In this document: positions 24,799-33,009 of the stretch, piece by piece | Position numbering within the stretch: position 1 is the stretch's first letter | How the letters are laid out: each line of letters opens with the position of its first letter | Assembly (NCBI RefSeq): GCF_900129965.1 | Contig: NZ_FQXM01000002.1 | Location: 372,001 to 436,000, forward strand | Source: Clostridium grantii DSM 8605 | GTDB taxonomy: Bacteria > Bacillota > Clostridia > Clostridiales > Clostridiaceae | Reading direction: 5' to 3' | Length of the DNA: 64,000 nt | The notes under the pieces: generated by a model | Database searches by the model: none | The model's input: only the letters and a program-made list of their open reading frames with translations | Told to the model about the DNA's origin: nothing | Position numbers and translations under genes: made by a program

Positions 24799-25623
24799 TC
24801 ACTTAAGAGATTCCCATTCAGAAGGCTTACTATCAATTAAATTTTTTATGTCTGTTCCAGTATAACTTGAAAAAGTAACACCGGTATAAACATTATAACT
24901 ATTTTTGTGAATATACCAACCCTTACCAGGATAATAAAATACTGGCGAGTTCCAACTATTTCCTGTATTTGTACTAGCATAAATAACAGGATCGGATAGA
25001 TCTTTGCTGTTTGAAAAAGGCATAATTTTAAGTTCAGAGCCATTGATGGTGATTTCATATTTTTTAGGTAAGTCCACAGAAAGTGTTGGCCAAGTGCCGT
25101 TAAAATCATTTTTTAAAATATAGGCACGATAGGTGTCATTTGAAAAATTATTGTTATTGATACCTAATATAGTTGCTTTTTCAGTATCAGTTTTGCCTTT
25201 TAATAAATCAAATAAGTTGAACATAGTTTCCAAGACAATATCACCTAATTCTTTACTAGGATTATGAACGCTACATGAAATATAAGCATTCCCGTCACTG
25301 TCTACTATCCATGAAAATGTGCCATCAGATGGACAAGACACTTCATCATATAAATCTCCACTATTAACTAAAAAACTAGTGCCGGAGTAGTTATCTTTAA
25401 TTATTAAACCTCCATTAGCTAAATACATTAAATAAGTGGAATTAGCTATTCTTCTGTTTGATAAACAAGCGGTTTCACTTGATGAATTTGCATAACTTAT
25501 ATACTTTGGTATTACTATAGCTGAAAGAATACCTAAGATAGCGATTACAATGATTAGTTCTATAAGTGTAAAACCTTTTATTTTATCTTTTTTACAAATA
25601 TAGGTCTTGAAAATAATATTCAT
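24799..25623 (-). CDS. type IV pilin-like protein with prepilin signal
   Basis: Secreted or fibre-forming protein of 274 residues. A class III prepilin signal is evident: a basic leader ending KIKGFTLIEL, cleaved after the glycine, then a hydrophobic helix (IIVIAILGILSAIV) and a soluble domain of about 230 residues with no recognised fold. The conserved glutamate at position 5 after the cleavage site is present. No pilus assembly genes are nearby. The weak AGAGGTG site is 11 bases upstream. A Spo0A-like box sits 50 bases upstream. A second prepilin-signal gene occurs at 57784-58329. Confidence 0.82.
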   Translation of the reverse strand: MNIIFKTYICKKDKIKGFTLIELIIVIAILGILSAIVIPKYISYANSSSETACLSNRRIANSTYLMYLANGGLIIKDNYSGTSFLVNSGDLYDEVSCPSDGTFSWIVDSDGNAYISCSVHNPSKELGDIVLETMFNLFDLLKGKTDTEKATILGINNNNFSNDTYRAYILKNDFNGTWPTLSVDLPKKYEITINGSELKIMPFSNSKDLSDPVIYASTNTGNSWNSPVFYYPGKGWYIHKNSYNVYTGVTFSSYTGTDIKNLIDSKPSEWESLK

Positions 25624-25673
25624 AAAAGAAAATCACCTCTACTAAAAATATTTCAATAATAATCTTGTAGTAA

Positions 25674-25685
25674 TTTGTCGAAAAT
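25674..25685 (-). promoter_or_regulatory. Spo0A-like box upstream of the pilin-like gene
   Basis: TTTGTCGAAAAT on the plus strand contains the 0A-box core TGTCGAA. The identical 12 bases occur upstream of the pseudopilin at 58461-58472 in the same orientation relative to the gene. Confidence 0.5.
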
Positions 25686-25807
25686 TATCTATTTTTTATG
25701 ATTTTACTCAATCACATATTAAATTATACGCCTAATATAGAAAGAATTCTATTGTTTTTAATAGAAATAAACTTATAAGAAAAAATAAAATATTTACCAT
25801 AAAGATA

Positions 25808-25836
25808 TTGACACAGTAAAAATAATAAGGTATAGT
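25808..25836 (+). promoter_or_regulatory. promoter of the amino-acid ABC operon
   Basis: TTGACA (25808-25813) and TATAGT (25831-25836), spacer 17. The leader of about 130 bases holds a hairpin TGAATTGA/TCAATTCA (25879-25886 with 25911-25918) with an inner ACATG/CATGT stem. No T-box or SAM riboswitch core is visible. The rest of the 350-base gap to the divergent pilin-like gene shows nothing else. Confidence 0.8.
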
Positions 25837-25975
25837 ATAAAAATAGAAATCACATAAAACATATAAGAATAGTAGGAATGAATTGAGGACATGAAATAAA
25901 GCATGTATTTTCAATTCAATATTATTTAATTAAAAACCAAGTAAACCCATGGGGTTAATAAAAGGAGAGAAAAAA

Positions 25976-26785
25976 ATGTTTAACAAAAGAAAATTAGTCT
26001 TAATAACATCTATGATTATGGCTACAGCTTTGGTATTTGTAGGTTGTGGAAGTAAAAACAATGAAATAAATCAGAAAAGTAATGAAGTAAAAGAAACTAA
26101 ATCAATAAGAATAGGTACATCTGGTGGATATTTCCCTTTTACTTTTGTTGAAAATGATGTTCTTCAAGGATTTGAAATTGATGTATGGAATGAAATTGGA
26201 GAAAGATTGGACTATGATGTGGAATTTGTAACTTCTAAATTTAGTGGTTTATTTGGAATGTTAGATACAGATAGAATAGATAGTATATCAAATCAAATAG
26301 CTATAACGGAAGAAAGAAAAGAAAAGTATATATTCACTACTCCATATGTTTATGATGGAGCTCAATTAGTAGTAAAGACCGGAAATGATTCAATTAAAAG
26401 CCTTGAGGATTTAAAAGGCAAGAAAGTAGGAGTAAGTTTAGGAAGTAACTATGAACAGATTATAAGGGAATTTGATGTGAATAATGAAATTGAAATTATA
26501 ACTTATGATGGTGGTGCTATGGAGCAAGAAGTTGCATTAGGAAGAATTGATGCATTTTTAATGGACAAACTATCAAGTGTTGAACTTATAAAGAAAACGG
26601 GATTAGATTTACAATTAGCAGGAGATCCAGTTGCTTTTAATGAAAATGCTTTTCCATTTGTTAAGAATGAAAAAAATGAAGAGCTTATAGAAAAAATTAA
26701 TACAACAATTGAAGAAATGAGAGCTGATGGAACTTTAAGTGAAATATCAGAAAAGTGGCTTGAAATGGATATAACGAAAAAATAA
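25976..26785 (+). CDS. amino-acid ABC transporter, substrate-binding lipoprotein
   Basis: Extracellular binding protein of 269 residues, SBP family 3. A lipoprotein signal with the lipobox LVFVGC is at about residues 18-23. The ligand-binding region includes GGYFPFTFVEND, GFEIDVWNEIGERL and DSISNQIAITEERKEKY. The pattern is close to cystine-binding proteins (TcyA-like), but other polar amino acids are possible. The ATG at 25976 follows AAAGGAGAG. First gene of a three-gene operon with permease and ATPase. Confidence 0.88.
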   Translation: MFNKRKLVLITSMIMATALVFVGCGSKNNEINQKSNEVKETKSIRIGTSGGYFPFTFVENDVLQGFEIDVWNEIGERLDYDVEFVTSKFSGLFGMLDTDRIDSISNQIAITEERKEKYIFTTPYVYDGAQLVVKTGNDSIKSLEDLKGKKVGVSLGSNYEQIIREFDVNNEIEIITYDGGAMEQEVALGRIDAFLMDKLSSVELIKKTGLDLQLAGDPVAFNENAFPFVKNEKNEELIEKINTTIEEMRADGTLSEISEKWLEMDITKK

Positions 26786-26808
26786 AAGATTCAGGTTGGT
26801 GATTTAAA

Positions 26809-27477
26809 ATGAGCAGTTTTGACATACAGTATTCTATAAATTTATTTCCTTTATTATTCAAATATCTACATGTAACAATTACAATGGCTGTTTTGTCAAT
26901 GTTCATTGCTTTGGCCTTGTCTTTATTATTAGCGTTGATAAGAACTTATGAAATAAAAGGATTATACTTATTGAGCAAAATTTATATTTCGTTCTTTAGA
27001 GGGACACCATTACTAGTACAACTTTTCTTACTTTACTATGGGGTTCCACAAATATTTCCTGTATTTAAAAGTATGAATGCTTATACGGCTGCTATTATAG
27101 GTCTGAGCTTAAATGCTTCAGCTTATATGGCAGAAATAATTAGAGGGTCCATACTATCAGTAGATAAAGGACAGATGGAAGCTTCTTTATCAGTAGGTAT
27201 GACAAGTTTACAAGCTATGAAAAAAATAGTGCTTCCTCAAGCAGCGAGAACTGCTATACCATCTTTGGCTAATAGTTTTATAGATCTTTTAAAAGGGTCT
27301 TCCTTAGCTTTCACTTTAGGAGTTGCAGAAATAATGGCAAAAGCTCAGATGGAAGCGGCTAGTTCCTATAAATTTTTTGAAGCTTATTTAACAGTTGCGA
27401 TAATGTATTGGTTAATCGTAATAGTTTTTGGATACTTTCAAAAGAAAATTGAGAACAAAATGAATGAAGCTTATTAG
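26809..27477 (+). CDS. amino-acid ABC transporter, permease
   Basis: Inner-membrane component of 222 residues in the HisM/GlnP family, with about five helices. The EAA loop that docks the ATPase is visible: MEASLSVGMTSLQAMKKIVL, followed by PQAARTAIPSLANSFIDLLK. An RGTPLLVQLFLLYYGVPQ block is typical of polar amino-acid permeases. A weak GGTGAT site precedes the ATG. It probably acts as a homodimer since only one permease gene is present. Confidence 0.93.
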   Translation: MSSFDIQYSINLFPLLFKYLHVTITMAVLSMFIALALSLLLALIRTYEIKGLYLLSKIYISFFRGTPLLVQLFLLYYGVPQIFPVFKSMNAYTAAIIGLSLNASAYMAEIIRGSILSVDKGQMEASLSVGMTSLQAMKKIVLPQAARTAIPSLANSFIDLLKGSSLAFTLGVAEIMAKAQMEAASSYKFFEAYLTVAIMYWLIVIVFGYFQKKIENKMNEAY

Positions 27478-27488
27478 GATGTGATGAA

Positions 27489-28223
27489 ATGATAAAAATA
27501 GAAAACCTACACAAGAAATTTAAAGAGGTAGAAGTATTAAAAGGTGTTAATTTGGATGTAAGAAAGGGAGAAGTAGTTGTTATTATTGGCCCTTCAGGTA
27601 CGGGAAAATCCACACTTTTGAGATGTATTAATTATTTGGAAATCCCTGATAAAGGTAAAATACAAATAGGGAATTTGAATATAGATGTAGAAAGCCATGA
27701 TAAAAAAGATATATATAGTTTGAGAAAAGCTTCTGCAATGGTATTTCAAAATTATAATTTATTTAGAAATAAAACTGCAATTGAAAATATCACTGAAGCT
27801 TTAACTCTTGTTAAAAAGATGGATAAAAGTCAAGCAAAAGAAAGAGCTTTAACAATACTTAAACAAGTGGGAATGTTAGATAAAAAAGATTATTATCCTT
27901 CAGCATTGTCTGGAGGTCAGCAACAAAGAGTAGGTATTGGGAGAGCTATGGCGTTGGAACCAGATATTATGCTATTTGATGAACCAACCTCTGCATTAGA
28001 TCCTGAACTTGTGGATGAGGTTTTAACTGTGATAAAGAAGTTGGCTGCTAAAAAAATGACAATGGTTATAGTCACTCATGAGATGAATTTTGCAAGAGAT
28101 GTAGCGGATAGAGTGATTTTTATGAGTGAGGGAAAGATTATTGAAGAAGGCACTCCAGAAAAAATCTTTTTTTCTGCTGAAAATATAAAAACCAAGAATT
28201 TTCTTAAACAAGTAAGATTATAA
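27489..28223 (+). CDS. amino-acid ABC transporter, ATP-binding protein
   Basis: ATPase of 244 residues in the GlnQ/HisP family that energises the preceding permease. Walker A GPSGTGKST (about 35-43), Q-loop in MVFQNYNLF, signature LSGGQQQRVGIGRAMA, Walker B IMLFDEPTSALDPE and the switch histidine in VIVTHEM are all present. It starts 11 bases after the permease and ends at a bidirectional terminator shared with the barstar gene. Confidence 0.95.
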   Translation: MIKIENLHKKFKEVEVLKGVNLDVRKGEVVVIIGPSGTGKSTLLRCINYLEIPDKGKIQIGNLNIDVESHDKKDIYSLRKASAMVFQNYNLFRNKTAIENITEALTLVKKMDKSQAKERALTILKQVGMLDKKDYYPSALSGGQQQRVGIGRAMALEPDIMLFDEPTSALDPELVDEVLTVIKKLAAKKMTMVIVTHEMNFARDVADRVIFMSEGKIIEEGTPEKIFFSAENIKTKNFLKQVRL

Positions 28224-28225
28224 AC

Positions 28226-28267
28226 AAGAAAAGAAAAAATAGTTTAAAACTATTTTTTCTTTTCTTT
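28226..28267. terminator. bidirectional terminator overlapping the end of barstar
   Basis: Twenty-bp perfect inverted repeat (28226-28245 with 28247-28266). It ends the ABC operon rightward, and its other arm encodes the last Lys-rich codons and stop of barstar. Confidence 0.9.
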
Positions 28268-28531
28268 AGTTTCGAATGAAAAATTATTATTTTCTTCTTC
28301 AGCTTCTAAAAATACTTCTAAAAGTTTTTCGCCGTAAGCACCTAAATTATTTTCTAAATCTATTTTATTTATTAGAATAACCTTTAAAGGCTTACTTATA
28401 GTGGTAAGAACATCCCAAAGAGCATCTAGGTTGCCACCATAATAATTAGGGAAATCAAGAGTGTTTTTTATATAATCATGAGTAACTTCAACAGAAGTCA
28501 TGATTTTACCATCTAATATAATTTCTTTCAT
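28250..28531 (-). CDS. barstar-family ribonuclease inhibitor
   Basis: Cytoplasmic immunity protein of 93 residues. Barstar blocks the active site of barnase with an acidic helix; here the region NYYGGNLDALWDVLTT (about 29-44) matches that helix, including the aspartate that mimics RNA phosphate. Sequence starts MKEIILDGK as in the family, and it ends in a Lys-rich tail coded inside the terminator. It starts 18 bases after the barnase gene with an AAAGGAT site, so toxin and inhibitor form one operon with the toxin first. Confidence 0.93.
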   Translation of the reverse strand: MKEIILDGKIMTSVEVTHDYIKNTLDFPNYYGGNLDALWDVLTTISKPLKVILINKIDLENNLGAYGEKLLEVFLEAEEENNNFSFETKEKKK

Positions 28532-28549
28532 AGTAATATCCTTTCTTGA

Positions 28550-29080
28550 TTAATATAATTGAGTAAAAGTTTTATAATGATCATCCGTATAAAAAATCAA
28601 ACCATCATTAGAAAATAAAATTCTTTCACTATTGCGATAACCACCTTCATAGTTGATATCACATTCGAACCATTTTCGACCATCTTCAATAGGTAAAAGT
28701 TTTTCGCGATTACCGAAATAATCTCCGCCAATACTCATTTCATCAGTAACTTCCCACAGATTACCTTTATTACTTTCCCAACCCAAAGCAATAGCTTCTT
28801 GTTTTTTTAGATAGTTAGAAGGCAACTTATCAAAAGCATTAATATATGCAGCTACTTCTTCTTTGGAAGAATAACGACCACTTTCATCAATACCACTAGT
28901 ATTAATCTTATTATTAGTAGTATTATCATCAACTGATACGCTATTGTTATCAGCATTCTCAGTTACTATTTTTGCAACTTCATTTAAAAATTCATTACTG
29001 CATCCGGTAAATAGCATTACCAAAGTAAGTGCTAAAGTAATCCAAAAAGATAAAAGTTTCTTAGTTTTAAATTTTCGCAT
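28550..29080 (-). CDS. barnase-family ribonuclease, predicted lipoprotein
   Basis: Extracellular guanyl-preferring RNase of 176 residues. The catalytic domain (about 75-176) aligns closely with barnase. General base Glu139 is in WFECDINY, Arg153 in NSERILFS and general acid His168 in YTDDHYKTF, and SIGGDYFGNRE is also conserved. Unlike Bacillus barnase, which has an ordinary secretion signal, the signal here ends in a lipobox LFTGC (Cys27). An Asn/Thr/Asp-rich tether of about 45 residues follows. I chose the ATG at 29080 with GGGGA six bases upstream; a TTG at 29098 is less likely. The barstar gene follows. Confidence 0.93.
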   Translation of the reverse strand: MRKFKTKKLLSFWITLALTLVMLFTGCSNEFLNEVAKIVTENADNNSVSVDDNTTNNKINTSGIDESGRYSSKEEVAAYINAFDKLPSNYLKKQEAIALGWESNKGNLWEVTDEMSIGGDYFGNREKLLPIEDGRKWFECDINYEGGYRNSERILFSNDGLIFYTDDHYKTFTQLY

Positions 29081-29247
29081 TTTTAATCCCCATTTCAAGT
29101 TAATATAAAATCAATATTTTATGATGAAATAATTTATTTAAAGTATAACATAGAATTAGTAGAGTTGAAAGTTGAGATAGGTGTTTGGAAACTTAAAAAT
29201 AAGTAACATGACAAAAAACCATATTTTGTTAGAATATTAACAAAAAA

Positions 29248-29291
29248 AAGAATATAAGAAGAAATAAAATTTTTCTTTCTCATATTCTTTA
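29248..29291 (-). terminator. terminator of the leftward purine operon
   Basis: On the minus strand AAAGAATAT pairs with ATATTCTTT, extended by an imperfect GAAAGAAA/TTTCTTC arm, and is followed by a long T run. Confidence 0.75.
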
Positions 29292-29309
29292 ATTATAAGT
29301 AATCTTTAA

Positions 29310-30656
29310 TTAAACACTTTTTGAGTCACCTTTAGCACTAGACAAAACAATTTCTTTATCTTTAGGTAAGATAAGATTTAAGGCTATTGCAACTATAGTT
29401 GTAACAACAATAGAAGATTTACCGAATATTGATATAAACCATGATGGAAATAATGCAAAAGCATCAGGAACTTGTACAATACCTACACCTAAGGCAACTG
29501 CAATACCTACAACAGCAGAATTTCTCATTGTTAGATTGTTTGAAGCAATCATTTTAACTCCTGTCATTGTTATTGTAGCAAAAACAGAAATTGTAGCTCC
29601 GCCAAGTACGCATTGAGGAATAGTTGTTAGTAAAGAAGCAAACTTAGGAACAACACCTGCTAAAATAACAACAAAAGATGCAAAAGCAAATACCCATTTA
29701 TTGATTACTTTATTTACGGTTACAATACCTACATTTTGACTATATGTAGCAGTTGGCATACATCCGAATAAAGCACCAATGATACTTGAGAACCCATTTC
29801 CAATAACACCACCAGCAAGCTCTTCATCAGTAGGAACTCTATCCATACCGCCACCTGTTGTAGCTGATAAATCGCCTATAGCTTGAACAGAATTTACAAT
29901 ATACATTATAACCATAGAGATTATAGCTGTAGCATTAAACTGTATACCGAAATGTAATGGTTTTGGAATTTGAACTAGTCCTGCTGAAGCAACAGCATCG
30001 AAAGATACCATGCCAAGAAAAATAGAAACAATATATCCTACAATGATACCAATTAAAATTGATGCAAGTTTAAGAGAACCTTTTGTGAAGTAATTAACAA
30101 ATAATACTACACCAAGTGTTAATAATGCAACAGCCCAGTTTTTAGGCGAACCGAAAGTTGCAGAACCAACACCACCAGCAATATACTTAATAGCAACAGA
30201 GTAAAGGGATAGTCCTATGGAAAATATAACCGTCCCAGTAACTAGTGGAGGGAAGAAAACTAAGAGTTTTTTCAAAAATAACCCGAAAAGTATTGCAACT
30301 AAACCACCTATTATTTGAGCTCCAAAAACCGTAGCCATATTAAATTCACCAGCAATAGCTACTAGTGTTGGAACATAGGCAAAACTTACACCCATAATTA
30401 CAGGCAACCTTGAACCTATACGTTTACCTATTGGAAAAATTTGTATTAAGGTTGCTATACCAGCAAAAAACAATGAGGCTTGAACTAGTAAAATTTTGTC
30501 TGCTGGAGTGAGGTCGGCTACCCCAGAAATTATTAGTGCAGGGGTAACGCACCCAACAATCATAGCTACAACGTGCTGTAAACCTAGTGGTATTATTTCT
30601 TTTAATGATGGTTTACCATCATATTGGAATAGTAAAGACTTTTGATTAGAACTCAT
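29310..30656 (-). CDS. NCS2 family purine (xanthine/urate) permease
   Basis: Nucleobase:cation symporter-2 of 448 residues with about 12-14 helices. The family motif GLQHVVAM near residue 29, the substrate-site region GCMPTATYSQNVGIV and a QAIGDLSATTGG block mark the xanthine/uric acid branch. It is last in the leftward operon with ygeX-ygeY-ygeW-arcC, so a purine or urate substrate is very likely. GGGAGG precedes the ATG at 30656. The 70-base gap before it contains short TTATAGTTA-like repeats without a clear role. Confidence 0.9.
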   Translation of the reverse strand: MSSNQKSLLFQYDGKPSLKEIIPLGLQHVVAMIVGCVTPALIISGVADLTPADKILLVQASLFFAGIATLIQIFPIGKRIGSRLPVIMGVSFAYVPTLVAIAGEFNMATVFGAQIIGGLVAILFGLFLKKLLVFFPPLVTGTVIFSIGLSLYSVAIKYIAGGVGSATFGSPKNWAVALLTLGVVLFVNYFTKGSLKLASILIGIIVGYIVSIFLGMVSFDAVASAGLVQIPKPLHFGIQFNATAIISMVIMYIVNSVQAIGDLSATTGGGMDRVPTDEELAGGVIGNGFSSIIGALFGCMPTATYSQNVGIVTVNKVINKWVFAFASFVVILAGVVPKFASLLTTIPQCVLGGATISVFATITMTGVKMIASNNLTMRNSAVVGIAVALGVGIVQVPDAFALFPSWFISIFGKSSIVVTTIVAIALNLILPKDKEIVLSSAKGDSKSV

Positions 30657-30728
30657 AAAAATACCTCCCATAATTATTATAGTTAATAGAGTTAATATAG
30701 TATTATAGTTATTATAGTTATTAGTATA

Positions 30729-31658
30729 TTATTTTATAGTAGTACCTGTTTTACCAGAGATGCCATCTTTAGATTTTTCAAGTAAAGTTATAAGGGAATA
30801 TCTTTCAGCTTTTGAAGCAGCAAATTCCATAGCAGCTTCTACCTTAGGTAACATTGAACCAGGAGCAAAGTGACCTTCTTTAACATATTCTTTAATTTCA
30901 TCAACTGAAACATTATCAAGCCACTTTTCATTTGGTTTTCCAAAGTTTACAGCAACTTTTTCTACGGCTGTTAAAATTATAAGACAATCTGCATCAAGTT
31001 CTTTGGCAAGGGTGCAACTTGCATAATCTTTATCAATAACAGCGCTAACACCTTTTAAATGATTACCTTGTTTTACAACAGGAATACCACCGCCGCCACC
31101 AGCAATAACAACTTGGCCCATATTAACTAAAGATTTTATTGTTTCAATTTCTACAATACCTACTGGTTTTGGTGAAGGAACAACTACCCTATATCCTCTA
31201 CCAGAATCTTCGATAACGGTTTCACCATTCTTAATAGCAAGGTCAGCATCTTCTTTTGTCATAAAGCTTCCAATTGGTTTTGTTGGGTTTTGAAAAGCTT
31301 TATCTTCAGGATTCACTTCCACTTGTGTTATTATCGTTGATACACCTTTATTAATATTACGATTGAGAAGTTCTTCTCTTAGTGCATTTTGTAAATCATA
31401 ACCAATATATCCTTGGCTCATTGCAACACAAACAGACATAGGACATAAATGGTAATTAGGATGATGTTTATAAAATTCAGACATAGCATTATTAATCATA
31501 CCTACTTGAGGCCCGTTTCCATGAGAAACTACAACATCGTTACCCACCTCAATAAGATCAACAATAGCTTTAGCAGTGGTTTTTACCGCGGCCATTTGCT
31601 CTTCTAAATTATTACCAAGAGCATTACCACCTAATGCGATTACTATTTTTTTCTTCAT
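30729..31658 (-). CDS. arcC: carbamate kinase
   Basis: Transfers phosphate from carbamoyl phosphate to ADP, giving ATP, CO2 and ammonia. It has 309 residues, normal length. Visible blocks are KKKIVIALGGNALG at the start, VVSHGNGPQVGMINNA, VIAGGGGGIPVV and ASCTLAKELDAD. The ATG at 31658 follows GGAGG. No arginine deiminase gene is near; the neighbour is the YgeW carbamoyltransferase, so carbamoyl phosphate probably comes from purine-ring ureido groups. Confidence 0.96.
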   Translation of the reverse strand: MKKKIVIALGGNALGNNLEEQMAAVKTTAKAIVDLIEVGNDVVVSHGNGPQVGMINNAMSEFYKHHPNYHLCPMSVCVAMSQGYIGYDLQNALREELLNRNINKGVSTIITQVEVNPEDKAFQNPTKPIGSFMTKEDADLAIKNGETVIEDSGRGYRVVVPSPKPVGIVEIETIKSLVNMGQVVIAGGGGGIPVVKQGNHLKGVSAVIDKDYASCTLAKELDADCLIILTAVEKVAVNFGKPNEKWLDNVSVDEIKEYVKEGHFAPGSMLPKVEAAMEFAASKAERYSLITLLEKSKDGISGKTGTTIK

Positions 31659-31696
31659 AAAAATTGCCTCCATAAAATAATTTTGATTTTCAGGGT

Positions 31697-31735
31697 AAAA
31701 GGCTATATATACGTTGAAGGTCAATATAGCCTTTT
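31697..31735 (-). terminator. hairpin between ygeW and arcC, partial terminator
   Basis: Perfect 12-bp stem AAAAGGCTATAT/ATATAGCCTTTT with a 15-base loop. Only four T residues follow on the minus strand, so it probably attenuates without fully stopping transcription. Confidence 0.6.
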
Positions 31736-31754
31736 ATTAATGGTATATTAAAAA

Positions 31755-32948
31755 TTATTTTAATTTACGTTCTTTATTATTGTTTTCAAGCATAGCTAGA
31801 GTTTCTTGTGGATTTTTAACTTTACTCAAGAAAATCATTGATGCTATTGCGTAAGGTTTATAGCTAGCTTCTTTGTAAAGTGGTTTACGGTAGCGGTCAA
31901 ATACAGAAGCATCAACTTCTCCAACTTCACAGCTAACTCCTGTGATGTCAGCAGGTAGACAGTGCATATAAAGAGCTTTTCCATCTTTTGTTGTTTTCAT
32001 AAGCTCTTCAGTACATTGCCAATCCATATGCTTAGCGTTATGAGCAAGAAGTTCTTTTTCAAGTGCTTTTATACCAGCATCATCACCTTTAGCATATAAA
32101 TCAGTACGTTTTTCCATAGCTACAAAAGGAGCCCAACTTTTAGGGTAAACAATATCAGCATCTTTGAAAGCTTCTTCCATAGAATTAGTTTTTGTAAATG
32201 AACCACCTGAAGCAGCAGCATTTTTCATTGCAATTTCTTCAACTTCACTCATAACTTCATATCCTTCTGGATGTGCAAGAACTACATCCATGCCGAAACG
32301 AGTTAAAAGTCCAATTATTCCTTGAGGAACAGAAAGTGGTTTACCGTAAGATGGTGAATATGCCCAAGACATAGCAATTTTTTTACCTTTTAAATTTTCT
32401 ATACCACCAAATTCATTAATAAGATGAAGAGCATCAGCCATGGCTTGAGTAGGGTGGTCGATATCACATTGTAGGTTAACAAGAGTTGGTCTTTGTTCTA
32501 AAGTACCTTCTTTATTACCTTCTTCAACAGATTTAGAAACTTCACGCATATAAGTATTACCTTTACCGATATACATATCATCACGAATACCAATAACATC
32601 AGCCATAAAAGAAATCATATTAGCTGTTTCTCTTACAGTTTCGCCATGAGCTATTTGAGATTTTCCTTCATCAAGGTCTTGAACTTCAAGGCCAAGAAGG
32701 TTACAAGCAGAAGCAAAGCTAAATCTTGTACGAGTAGAGTTATCACGGAACAAAGAAACACCTAAACCACTATCGAAAATCTTTGAAGATATATTATTTT
32801 TTCTTAAATCTTGTAAAGCATCTGCCACAGTAAAAACTGCTTCTAATTCATCTAATGTTTTTTCCCAAGTAAGTAAAAAATCATTGTTGTACATTTCTTT
32901 GAAATCTAAACTGTCAAGTTTATCGATATGTTTATCCATTATAGCCAT
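31755..32948 (-). CDS. ygeW: knotted carbamoyltransferase YgeW
   Basis: Protein of 397 residues in the aspartate/ornithine carbamoyltransferase superfamily. The carbamoyl phosphate loop is SLFRDNSTRTRFSFA, and further ligands are in HPTQAMADALHL and MHCLPAD. The YgeW group has a knotted fold and a carbamoyl acceptor that is still unsettled. Next to arcC it most plausibly runs in reverse, releasing carbamoyl phosphate from a ureido intermediate of purine breakdown. AAGGGG lies upstream of the ATG at 32948; an ATG three codons later is also possible. Confidence 0.92.
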   Translation of the reverse strand: MAIMDKHIDKLDSLDFKEMYNNDFLLTWEKTLDELEAVFTVADALQDLRKNNISSKIFDSGLGVSLFRDNSTRTRFSFASACNLLGLEVQDLDEGKSQIAHGETVRETANMISFMADVIGIRDDMYIGKGNTYMREVSKSVEEGNKEGTLEQRPTLVNLQCDIDHPTQAMADALHLINEFGGIENLKGKKIAMSWAYSPSYGKPLSVPQGIIGLLTRFGMDVVLAHPEGYEVMSEVEEIAMKNAAASGGSFTKTNSMEEAFKDADIVYPKSWAPFVAMEKRTDLYAKGDDAGIKALEKELLAHNAKHMDWQCTEELMKTTKDGKALYMHCLPADITGVSCEVGEVDASVFDRYRKPLYKEASYKPYAIASMIFLSKVKNPQETLAMLENNNKERKLK

Positions 32949-33009
32949 TTTAAAAACCCCTTTTCATTTTTATATTATTTTTTATTGTATTTTTTAGAAT
33001 TTATATAAG

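Noticed and set aside
24715..24840. Plus-strand frame of 41 codons overlapping the end of the pilin-like gene
   Set aside because: The upstream AAGAAAG is a poor ribosome binding site and the frame runs antisense through a supported gene.
25837..25960. T-box or SAM riboswitch before the amino-acid ABC operon
   Set aside because: No T-box AGGGTGG-type sequence or SAM core was found; only a nested 8-bp plus 5-bp hairpin.
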